A stretch of DNA of 64,000 nt from Marinomonas balearica (lineage in GTDB: Bacteria > Pseudomonadota > Gammaproteobacteria > Pseudomonadales > Marinomonadaceae): NCBI RefSeq assembly GCF_004362145.1, contig NZ_SNXC01000009.1:609823-673822 (forward strand). Direction: 5' to 3'. The notes beneath the pieces were generated by a model, which saw nothing but the letters and a program-made list of their open reading frames with translations, did not search any database and was not told where the DNA came from. The position numbers were made by a program, and so were the translations under genes. Positions 45,658 to 53,041 of the stretch are shown here, piece by piece. How positions within the stretch are numbered: position 1 is the stretch's first letter; each line of letters opens with the position of its first letter.

Positions 45658-45837
45658 ATGTAGATTCGCAATTTACGTAAGCCAAGTCCAAGCAAAAATA
45701 TCTACAAATTCGCGAGTAGAAAGAACCGCTCAACCATCATGTGTGAAAGTGGTCTAGAGTTTGACGCTTGTTTCCATCTTGAGTTTTCTCCTTACTATTT
45801 TCCACCTCAATTGTTTCATTCGAATCTCAACCCCTGA
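45658..45837 (+). pseudogene. tnsA: tnsA relic (Tn7-like transposase endonuclease subunit)
   Basis: The frame from ATG 45658 has TAG as its second codon (a Tyr codon is expected there), then reads IRNLRKPSPSKNIYKFASRKNR, MCESGLEFDACFHLEFSPY and stops at 45835-45837. This is the N-terminus of TnsA of I-F3-like Tn7 elements, including the conserved ESxLE-D region. The rest of the gene is gone. It runs inward from the ffs side as tnsA does in Tn7. Confidence 0.8.
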
Positions 45838-46138
45838 GTATCAAGTAACGAGCAAGAAGTAAAACCGACTTTAACCTTTTCTTCGTCCGATTGGATAACC
45901 GCGGAAATGAGATAAGCATATTAATAGCAGTCAGCGATTCATGTCTTTTCGACTTAAATAACCCCCTACTGATTAGATTTTCATCAGGTATTTTGATAAT
46001 GTCTAATTTCTTGTCATATTTGACTCTAAGCTGACAAAATGCAGGTAAGGTTTTTGATCAACGATTTGTAATTTATCTGAGATATATCAATCTGCTATTG
46101 AAGCAACCAATTAACGGAATAATGAGGTGATTGTGGTA
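45838..46138. other. Non-coding stretch between tnsA relic and DGR target gene
   Basis: About 300 bp with no intact ORF; likely contains further decayed transposon sequence and the promoter of the DGR target. One extra TGACAAA-type motif at 46025-46038. Confidence 0.4.
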
Positions 46139-48514
46139 ATGATAAAATCATTGATTGTTTGGCTAATGCGAGTTTATCAGGATCGAATATCTCCTAGTAA
46201 AGGCTATCAGTGTGTTTGCCATGCTCGTCTTGGACTTTGGGCGATCTGTCTTGCCTTGGTTACAGGGTGTGGAGACTCAGGTGGTGACGACAGCACATCA
46301 AACTCGACAAACAATGCCAATCAGCCAAGTATTAACTTAGCTCCAATCGTAAGCGCCCATGATGACCAAACAGTCAATGAAGCCACAAAGGTTACTCTCA
46401 CTGGTAACGCTACGGATGGCGACGGTTCCATTGTGTCCTATTTATGGACACAAACCATCGGCACAAACGTGACGCTTTTAAACAGCAGCGCCGCCTCAGC
46501 CAGCTTTATGGCACCGACCTTAATCTCTGCTGATACTCTAGAATTCAAACTGACTGTCACAGACAATGAAGGTGTAAGTAGTAGTGATACAGTGAGTATT
46601 ACTGTTAATCCTGTGAATGCTGCGCCAAGCGTATCGGCAGGCAGCGATCAAACAGTCAATGAAGCCACAAAGGTTACTCTCACTGGTAACGCTACGGATG
46701 GCGACGGTTCCACTATGTCTTATCAATGGACACAAACTAGCGGCACAAACGTGACGCTTTTAAACAGCAGCGCCGCCTCAGCCAGCTTTATGGCACCGAC
46801 TTTAACCTCTGCTGATACTCTAGAATTCAAACTGACTGTCACAGACGATGAAGGTGTAAGTAGTAGTGATACAGTGAGTGTTACTGTTAATCCTGTGAAT
46901 GCTGCGCCAAGCGTATCGGCAGGCAGCGATCAAACAGTCAATGAAGCCACAAAGGTTACTCTCACTGGTAGCGCTACGGATGGCGACGGTTCCATTGTGT
47001 CCTATTTATGGACACAAACCATCGGCACAAACGTGACGCTTTTAAACAGCAGCGCCGCCTCAGCCAGCTTTATGGCACCGACTTTAACCTCTGCTGATAC
47101 TCTAGAATTCAAACTGACTGTCACAGACAATGAAGGTGTAAGTAGTAGTGATACAGTGAGTGTTACTGTTAATCCTGTGAATGCTGCGCCAAGCGTATCG
47201 GCAGGCAGCGATCAAACAGTCAATGAAGCCACAAAGGTTACTCTCACTGGTAGCGCTACGGATGGCGACGGTTCCATTATGTCCTATCTATGGACACAAA
47301 CTAGCGGCACAAACGTGACGCTTTCAAACAGTAGCAACGCCTCTGTCAGATTTATAGCGCCGACCTTAGTCACCGCTGATACTCTAGAATTCAAACTGAC
47401 TGCCACCGACAACGAAGGAAGGAGTAGTAGTGATTCAGTGAGTGTTACTGTTAATGCTGCGCCAGTGGTATTTACACCGGAATTAAATGCAACAGCAGGA
47501 GATAAAGCTATCTCGCTCAGCTGGAACCCTGTCGATGGCGCTGACAGCTACCATCTCTACTACGCCAAAGAGACCTTTTCGAATATTACCAGTGTCGATA
47601 ACTACGCCAGTTTGAATGGCGGAAGCTTAGTGATGGGGCTGACGGGAACCGGTTATGCTTTGACAGGGTTAACCAACGACACGCCGTATTATGTGACACT
47701 CACCGCTGTTAAAGACGGTAAAGAAAGCGCCCCAAGTGCTGAAGTGACCGCCACACCAAAAGCACCTGTTGTGGTTGAGGCCACGGGCAAGCTCAACGAT
47801 ACAGGTATCACTTGGGGTGGGGATTATAATGAAGGTAACGGATATCGTAACAATGACGATTGTTCCAGTAATATCGACGCGAAACAAGATTGTCACCAAG
47901 GACGAGACGCCCTCGCCGCCGCTGGGCAGCTCAGTAAAATCGGTGGAGGTAGCGCCGGATTTGACTTTACCAAGCTAGACAGCAATGGCAACGACCTGTC
48001 TGCCAACTCGGCTCAGTGGGATTGTGTGCGTGATAACGTCACGGGTTTAATATGGGAAGTAAAAACCGATGCTAATAATACTCGGGGGGACAATCTGCAC
48101 GATGCAGACGACCGCTACAACTGGTACAACACCGACCCCAACACCAATGGCGGTGCCGATGGCTACGCAGACGATGACGGCAATATCTGTTATGGCTACA
48201 ATGTAAATGACGAAAATAGCTTCTGCAATACCCAAGCTTTTGTGAAGCGGGTAAATAGCGCAGGTCTTTGCGGCGCCAGCGACTGGCGTATGCCCAAGAA
48301 GGATGAACTGCGTAGCATTGTGGACTACAGTCGTTATAACCCAGCCATCGACAGCGACTACTTTCCCAATACCCACTCAAGCATGTATTGGTCGGGCTCG
48401 CCCTTTGCCTTCATTAGTCGCAATGCCTGGAATGTCTATTTCAACTATGGCTATGGTAGCACTAATTATCGTGACCGTGACGGTCATGTGCGGTTAGTGA
48501 GAGACGGACAGTAG
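46139..48514 (+). CDS. DGR target 1: large lipoprotein with PKD repeats, FN3 and variable DUF1566 (Lcl_C) domain
   Basis: About 791 aa from the ATG at 46139 (GAGGTG upstream; GTG 46127 also possible). Order: a YidD-like leader (LIVWLMRVYQDRISPSKGYQC), a hydrophobic stretch ending in lipobox LVTGC, four nearly identical PKD/Ig-like repeats of 94 aa, an FN3-type domain (AISLSWNPVDGADSYHLYY...), and a C-terminal DUF1566 domain (WDCVRDNVTGLIWEVKT, WRMPKKDELRSIVDY, YWSGSPFAF). The last 40 residues are the variable region VR1, encoding the ligand-facing part of a C-type-lectin-like fold. Probably displayed on the outer membrane surface. Confidence 0.9.
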   Translation: MIKSLIVWLMRVYQDRISPSKGYQCVCHARLGLWAICLALVTGCGDSGGDDSTSNSTNNANQPSINLAPIVSAHDDQTVNEATKVTLTGNATDGDGSIVSYLWTQTIGTNVTLLNSSAASASFMAPTLISADTLEFKLTVTDNEGVSSSDTVSITVNPVNAAPSVSAGSDQTVNEATKVTLTGNATDGDGSTMSYQWTQTSGTNVTLLNSSAASASFMAPTLTSADTLEFKLTVTDDEGVSSSDTVSVTVNPVNAAPSVSAGSDQTVNEATKVTLTGSATDGDGSIVSYLWTQTIGTNVTLLNSSAASASFMAPTLTSADTLEFKLTVTDNEGVSSSDTVSVTVNPVNAAPSVSAGSDQTVNEATKVTLTGSATDGDGSIMSYLWTQTSGTNVTLSNSSNASVRFIAPTLVTADTLEFKLTATDNEGRSSSDSVSVTVNAAPVVFTPELNATAGDKAISLSWNPVDGADSYHLYYAKETFSNITSVDNYASLNGGSLVMGLTGTGYALTGLTNDTPYYVTLTAVKDGKESAPSAEVTATPKAPVVVEATGKLNDTGITWGGDYNEGNGYRNNDDCSSNIDAKQDCHQGRDALAAAGQLSKIGGGSAGFDFTKLDSNGNDLSANSAQWDCVRDNVTGLIWEVKTDANNTRGDNLHDADDRYNWYNTDPNTNGGADGYADDDGNICYGYNVNDENSFCNTQAFVKRVNSAGLCGASDWRMPKKDELRSIVDYSRYNPAIDSDYFPNTHSSMYWSGSPFAFISRNAWNVYFNYGYGSTNYRDRDGHVRLVRDGQ
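46337..47462 (+). repeat. Four tandem 282-bp repeats in target 1
   Basis: The word CAAACAGTCAATGAAGCC recurs at 46367, 46649, 46931 and 47213, an exact 282-bp period (94 codons). The first three copies are almost identical; the fourth diverges toward its end. Confidence 0.9.
48388..48508 (+). repeat. DGR variable repeat VR1
   Basis: 121 bp at the 3' end of target 1, matching the template at both ends (TTGGTCGGGCTCGCCC and CATGTGCGGTTAGTGAGAGA). Most internal differences are at template adenines. Confidence 0.9.
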
Positions 48515-48628
48515 TTTTTTATAATTTTGTCTCGTTCCCATGCTTCGCGAGGGAGCGCATACGTAAGTGCAAGGTTACCACGCAGGAGTGTGGGAGCCAG
48601 AAAAACACCAGGAATTGAAGGACGGGCA

Positions 48629-48958
48629 ATGTATCAGTGGTTAAATAAAAACTTTCCCATCTGGCGTGATGCGGAAAAATTGATGTTGGAGGTGGAGCAG
48701 GCGGTACGCCATTTTCCCCGTTATCACAAATACACACTGGGCAGTGAGCTAAGGCAGTTGGCTACCCAAAGCATCAATCAAAAAGAGATGCGTACCAGTT
48801 GGGTGAAACGCTTGCAGATCTATATTGAAGAATTGAAACTGAAAATCCAGTTAGCCAAAAGTGTACAGGCATTTCGTGCTTTTGCCGAGTTTCAGAGCTT
48901 AGTTGAGCTGGCCGTGTCTGTCGCTAGACAGGCTCATCACTGGTATAAAAAATTGTAA
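48629..48958 (+). CDS. avd: DGR accessory variability determinant Avd (four-helix bundle)
   Basis: 109 aa from the ATG at 48629 with a GAAGGA site; the frame upstream to 48527 is not Avd-like. Typical Avd/S23-type sequence: helices with FPRYHKYTLGSELRQLA, LQIYIEELKLKIQLAKSVQAF and a late LVELAVSVARQAHHWYK. Avd forms a basic pentamer that binds the reverse transcriptase and template RNA and is required for mutagenic retrohoming in the Bordetella system. Lies between VR1 and TR, the classic order. Confidence 0.9.
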   Translation: MYQWLNKNFPIWRDAEKLMLEVEQAVRHFPRYHKYTLGSELRQLATQSINQKEMRTSWVKRLQIYIEELKLKIQLAKSVQAFRAFAEFQSLVELAVSVARQAHHWYKKL

Positions 48959-49155
48959 CGTCCCGGCCAGGAAGGAGCCACATCTTGAACGGATCTGACT
49001 TTCGTGTGCCTAGCTACTGTGTCCTCCACCTACCCAAGAGTTCATATACGACCTTGTATCTGGTTGATTGTGAATGTCGATGATCGGGTATTACGGAGCA
49101 AACCAGCTACCCTTGGGGATGCTGGGGTGCGAAGGAAGTGGTGGAGAAATGAGGG

Positions 49156-49306
49156 TTGGTCGGGCTCGCCCAATGCCAACAATAGTAACAATGCCTGGAA
49201 TGTCAATTTCAACAATGTCAATTTCAACAATGTCAATTTCAACAATGTCAATTTCAACAATAATAACCGTAACAATAACAATCATGTGCGGTTAGTGAGA
49301 GACGGA
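49156..49306 (+). ncRNA. DGR template repeat (TR) within template RNA
   Basis: 151 bp, very rich in AAC/AAT codons. Flanks are identical to VR1 and VR2. Transcribed as the template RNA, likely from about 48960 through the start of the RT gene. Contains four 15-bp tandem units AATGTCAATTTCAAC at 49199-49258. Ends 7 bp before the RT start codon. Confidence 0.9.
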
Positions 49307-49313
49307 GCGTAGC

Positions 49314-50759
49314 ATGGAGGTATCTTGGCAACAGCTTTATTCAGCCGCCCAGCAATGTCGTAAAGGCAAAGCAAAGGGGGTACAGTGCCAGCAGTATCAA
49401 GCACGCTTACTGGATAATCTGTTTGATACCCAATCGGCGTTGCAATCCCATACCTGGCAGCCTTCGCCAATGCGCTGCTTTGTCGCCAGTAATGGCGTTA
49501 AACCAAGGGAGATACATGCCCCGGCTTACCAAGATCGTGTAGTGCATCACTTGTTGGTGCCTCTAATAATGCAACTGATAGAGCATAAGTTTATTTACGG
49601 CTGTGCCGCGAACATTAAGGAGTGGGGGACACATTTTGCCGTAGACAGATTGCAGCGGATGTTCCGGCAAGTAGACCAAGGTGATAAAGATGGCTGGTTT
49701 ATGCAACTGGATATCCATAGTTTTTTTTACAGTATTGATCTGGCTATCCTGTTGAGGTTACTGGACAGGCATCTACAACGGGCGGTCAAAGATAACCGCC
49801 TGAAGCAATCAGAAGCGCAGGATCTGTATCGACTGGCTTCTCTGGTATTTCAACCCAGTCAAGTACTGACGCGAGTCCAGGATCAGAAGATCCTTGATAG
49901 GTTACCGCCCCATAAACGACTGCATCATTGTCCACCAGGTAAAGGCTTGCCGATAGGTAACCTCACCAGCCAGTTTTTTAGCAATCTGTATTTAAATGAA
50001 CTGGATCAGTTTATTAAGCACCAACTAAAATGCCGTCATTACGTGCGCTACGTCGATGATTTTGTATTAGTGCATCAGAACAAAGATCAGCTAGAGCAAT
50101 GGCGACAAGCCATTATTGGTTTTTTGGCCGACAAGCTGGCGTTACGCTTAAAACCACTACAAACGCTACGCCCAATAAAAGACGGTGCGGATTTTCTCGG
50201 TTATATTGCTCGCCCTCATTATCTACTGAGTCGTAAGCGGGTACTGCATAGCTGGCAGCAGCGTTTGCACGGCTGGCAGTCTCAGTACCAACAGGGTGGG
50301 TTGTTTGCTCCAGGCTCAGAGGCGCTGGCGCAATTGCGGGCTTGGTGTGCCTCTTATCTGGGCCACTGTGGTCATGTTTGTCTGGGGACGATGTTCAACA
50401 CGCTGGAACAAGGCTTCCCTTGGTTGAAATATTTTCTGCAATACCACAATGGGCAATTGATCGCCCTCTATCAGCCACCCAAAGTACGCTCATTTCAACA
50501 GCAATGGCGCTGGTTCCGGCAATACTACGCTGATTTTTGCTTATTGATGCAAAAGGGACGGCACTTTGTTTATGCTTTCCCCCAGCAACAGTCTCAACAA
50601 GACATGCCGCTTTCTGTATTAAAAGATTTTAGAACGCGACTGAACAGCAAAGCACAACCTTGGATTTGGGTAGCTGAAGATGGTTATGCACACGCCCGGC
50701 TCAAACAGCGCCGTTTGTCATTATTATCAATCAGTGACTCGATGATCGAACTAAACTAG
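49314..50759 (+). CDS. DGR reverse transcriptase
   Basis: 481 aa, group II intron-like RT of the DGR class. Palm motifs: GWFMQLDIHSFFYSID (catalytic Asp), GLPIGNLTSQFFSNLYLNELD (motif 4, the IGxxxSQ form typical of DGR RTs), HYVRYVDDFVLVH (YVDD), and DFLGYI. About 130 extra C-terminal residues, Gln/Trp-rich. Copies the template RNA with errors at adenines. ATG at 49314 immediately after TR. Confidence 0.95.
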   Translation: MEVSWQQLYSAAQQCRKGKAKGVQCQQYQARLLDNLFDTQSALQSHTWQPSPMRCFVASNGVKPREIHAPAYQDRVVHHLLVPLIMQLIEHKFIYGCAANIKEWGTHFAVDRLQRMFRQVDQGDKDGWFMQLDIHSFFYSIDLAILLRLLDRHLQRAVKDNRLKQSEAQDLYRLASLVFQPSQVLTRVQDQKILDRLPPHKRLHHCPPGKGLPIGNLTSQFFSNLYLNELDQFIKHQLKCRHYVRYVDDFVLVHQNKDQLEQWRQAIIGFLADKLALRLKPLQTLRPIKDGADFLGYIARPHYLLSRKRVLHSWQQRLHGWQSQYQQGGLFAPGSEALAQLRAWCASYLGHCGHVCLGTMFNTLEQGFPWLKYFLQYHNGQLIALYQPPKVRSFQQQWRWFRQYYADFCLLMQKGRHFVYAFPQQQSQQDMPLSVLKDFRTRLNSKAQPWIWVAEDGYAHARLKQRRLSLLSISDSMIELN

Positions 50760-50767
50760 GAGTAACC

Positions 50768-51274
50768 ATGAGATTCATTACATTATTGATATTGCTAGTA
50801 TCGGTTTTGTCTGCCGAGGCACAAACCATAAACGAGCATATCGAAAACATTACCCCAGACAGCCGTTACACCGTGCATACTGATGGCACGGTAACGGATA
50901 CAGAAACCCGTTTGATGTGGAAGCAATGCCCAGAGGGTTTATCGGGTAATGATTGCAACACAGGCAGTGCAAACACTTTCACTTGGAAAGCGGCGCTGGA
51001 GCAGGCAAAAGCGGCCTCTGATGCAGGTTATACCGACTGGCGTTTACCTAATGTTAAAGAGCTGGGCAGCCTAGTAGCGTTAGATAGATATCGTCCGTCC
51101 ATTAATCTGACCATCTTCCCAAATACACCTGCTTCATACTTTTGGTCGGGCTCGCCCTTTGCCTTCTCTAGTAACTATGCCTGGTTTGTCTATTTCTACC
51201 ATGGCTATGGCAGCAATTGTTGCCGTAGCTCTAGCTATCATGTGCGGTTAGTGAGAGACGTGGGCGCTCAATGA
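50768..51274 (+). CDS. DGR target 2: small secreted DUF1566 (Lcl_C) protein with variable region
   Basis: 168 aa. Signal peptide (LLILLVSVLSAEA-Q), then a single DUF1566 domain: TDTETRLMWKQCPEG, FTWKAALEQAKAA, TDWRLPNVKELGSLVA, YFWSGSPFAF, ending HVRLVRD. The C-terminus is VR2. Follows the RT gene by 8 bp. No lipobox or anchor, so it is probably periplasmic or released. Confidence 0.92.
   Translation: MRFITLLILLVSVLSAEAQTINEHIENITPDSRYTVHTDGTVTDTETRLMWKQCPEGLSGNDCNTGSANTFTWKAALEQAKAASDAGYTDWRLPNVKELGSLVALDRYRPSINLTIFPNTPASYFWSGSPFAFSSNYAWFVYFYHGYGSNCCRSSSYHVRLVRDVGAQ
51142..51260 (+). repeat. DGR variable repeat VR2
   Basis: 119 bp sharing both ends with TR and VR1. Same length as VR1. Differences from TR again lie mainly at adenines, except a block (GGCTATGG) shared with VR1 but not with TR. 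Confidence 0.9.
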
Positions 51275-51614
51275 CGTCCTGTCATCGCGACATTAGTGCA
51301 TCCTTGCACGTCACAGTCGTTTTTTGATTTTTGTTATTTCTGCATAAGTGCATCGTTATACGTCACAGTCTTTATTTTTTTGAATGTCTGTTAATACGGT
51401 GTTTGTGCCTTCATGCCAAGTGGATGGAAGTTAATGTGACTCTCGTAAAACAACTGTTTATTGTAATCGACTAAAGACTGGCTGCTGGGTAAAATTAGTG
51501 ATTCCCTTTGTCGTTATGTGCTCAACGTACGAGATAAGGTCGTTCGTGTCTCAGTAGTGAATTTCTTACATTATTCTTGTCGCTTTTTTGTATTGCTGGT
51601 GAGATGCGTGACAA

Positions 51615-51718
51615 TTTGTCACTTTATGCCTCAATTTTTTGTCATCTTATGGTTCAAATTGTTGAGTAACTCATTGATTCTTTGTTTGTCAATTTGTCAC
51701 CTTATGCTTCAATCAACA
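51615..51718 (-). repeat. Transposon end (distal) with three TnsB-like sites
   Basis: Ends in ACA at 51716-51718. Sites, read inward on the minus strand: GCATAAGGTGACAAA (51693-51707), CCATAAGATGACAAA (51638-51652), GCATAAAGTGACAAA (51615-51629). Wider spacing between the outer two (55 bp) than at the other end, the Tn7 left-end pattern. Confidence 0.82.
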
Positions 51719-51727
51719 TCTCTCTTT
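51719..51727. repeat. 9-bp direct repeat flanking the element (right copy)
   Basis: TCTCTCTTT, identical to 45534-45542. Confidence 0.55.
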
Positions 51728-52057
51728 TTAAACTCTCTTTTCTAATTCAGCTTCGCTATCGCAGCGACTGCAAACGAATGTTGTTTTAAGTCTTGTTACC
51801 TGCTTTTGAGTTTACCTCCTGGATTTGCTCTTCGAATCTAAACCTTCTGTAATAGTATTCTAGTTTTTAAAAATTGAATCGAGGTGCGTGTTTTTTAGCG
51901 GCGAAAAATCTCGCATAGGTTTGATGCTGGTTTTTCTCCTTTATACTTCTCTTCTAATGTCCTTTATGACCCCACCGGCTTTCCTTATGCCGATAAAATT
52001 TCTCTAATACACTTTCTTCAATAAATGGGCTCTAACTTGATTAGCGGAGTGAGTAAA

Positions 52058-52981
52058 ATGGGGATTAAAGACAATTTGTTAGGTCTAGTGGTGATTGTAG
52101 CGTGGGGGCTTAACTTTGTGATTCTTGCTATTGGTTTGGAAGATGTTCCCCCTTTACTGTTGGGAGCAATTCGGTTTCTTCTAGTAGCAGGTGTCGGTAG
52201 TTTTTTTGTTAAAATGCCGAAGATGCCTGTACGCTGGTGGATCGTGTATGCGTTACCAATGGGTTTTCTACAGTTTGCGTTTCTATTTGTCGCAATGGCA
52301 AATGGAATGCCTTCTGGGCTTGCATCATTAGTGCTTCAAGCTCAGGCTATATTTACCATGCTCATTGCTATTGTTCTCTTGAAAGAGAAGATTGAGTTTT
52401 ATCAAGTTGTTGCGATCTCACTGGCAGTCGTCGGACTTGGCTTAATTGCAATGGAAGCGGAAGTTGCTGACGTGGGTGGCATGTCTTTAATCGGCTTTGT
52501 GCTCACGCTCTTTGCCGCATTGAGTTGGGCGTTTGGTAACATTAGTGCGCGATCCATTAGTAATTTAGGCTATAAAGCAGACCTTAGTTTGGTGGTCTGG
52601 AGCTCATGGATTCCGCCGCTCCCATTTTTAGTAATGTCGTTCATGTACGAAGGCAAAGATGCGGTGATTTATTCGGTCTTGAATATAGGTTGGTCAGCAA
52701 TTGGTGCGATTGCTTATGTTGTCCTCATTGCAACGATAGTGGGCTACAGCATTTGGGGTTATTTAATCAGTCGGCATCCAGCAAGCCAAGTGGCTCCGTT
52801 AACCTTAGGTGTTCCAGTAGTTGGATTGACTGCGTCGACCTTTGTGTTTGACGAGGTGTTGGCGCTGTATCAATGGGTGGGTGTTGCCTTGGTATTATGT
52901 GGACTGCTTTTTAATGCGTTTGGTGCGAAACTGCTAGAGAGTACTAAAAACGCTAAATGGGGGCGCATATTACGCAGTTGA
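52058..52981 (+). CDS. eamA: EamA family O-acetylserine/cysteine exporter
   Basis: 307 aa from the ATG at 52058 with a GGAGTGAG site; the earlier ATG at 52025 lacks one. Ten predicted helices in two EamA repeats. Very close to E. coli EamA (YdeD) in VAWGLNFV, GMPSGLASLVLQAQA, SWAFGNI and IVGYSIWG. Exports metabolites of the cysteine pathway; the exact substrate here is by similarity. Confidence 0.88.
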   Translation: MGIKDNLLGLVVIVAWGLNFVILAIGLEDVPPLLLGAIRFLLVAGVGSFFVKMPKMPVRWWIVYALPMGFLQFAFLFVAMANGMPSGLASLVLQAQAIFTMLIAIVLLKEKIEFYQVVAISLAVVGLGLIAMEAEVADVGGMSLIGFVLTLFAALSWAFGNISARSISNLGYKADLSLVVWSSWIPPLPFLVMSFMYEGKDAVIYSVLNIGWSAIGAIAYVVLIATIVGYSIWGYLISRHPASQVAPLTLGVPVVGLTASTFVFDEVLALYQWVGVALVLCGLLFNAFGAKLLESTKNAKWGRILRS

Positions 52982-53041
52982 TCACCTGTATTGAATGAGC
53001 AAAGTGGCGAGAACTAATTTACTCGTCATAAGGAGAAAAAC

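Larger units (their letters stand above)
45543..51718. mobile_element. Tn7-like (type I-F3-like) transposon remnant carrying a diversity-generating retroelement
   Basis: About 6.2 kb bounded by 5'-TGT and ACA-3'. Terminal sequences TGTAAATTCCTGCATAAAG (left) and, reversed, TGTTGATTGAAGCATAAGG (right) share TGT-N8-GCATAARGTGACAAA. Each end has three copies of an NCATAAnnTGACA motif in inward-inverted orientation, like TnsB sites of I-F3 Tn7-like elements. The insertion sits 13 bp past ffs, a known attachment gene for such elements, and a tnsA relic lies inside the ffs-proximal end, where tnsA lies in Tn7. No tnsB, tnsC, tniQ, cas or CRISPR was seen. Cargo is the DGR. Confidence 0.8.
51275..52057. 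other. Non-coding region across the distal transposon end to eamA
   Basis: Holds two 30-bp imperfect direct repeats (AGTGCATCCTTGCACGTCAC at 51296-51315 and AGTGCATCGTTATACGTCAC at about 51348-51367), the transposon end and then chromosomal sequence before eamA. No convincing gene. Confidence 0.45.

Noticed and set aside
45658..46138. Further transposition genes (tnsB, tnsC, tniQ, cas)
   Set aside because: Read in all frames as far as possible; only the tnsA N-terminus is recognisable.
46127..46138. GTG 46127 as start of DGR target 1
   Set aside because: The GAGGTG ribosome site overlaps this codon and is placed correctly for ATG 46139.
49199..49258. Regular 15-bp tandem repeats as a CRISPR array
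   Set aside because: Units are contiguous with no spacers, too short, and lie inside the DGR template.
49004..49312. 102-codon open frame running through the template repeat
   Set aside because: Its openness comes from the Asn-codon-rich TR. The upstream part has no DUF1566 or other homology and no ribosome site, so it is template RNA rather than a protein gene.
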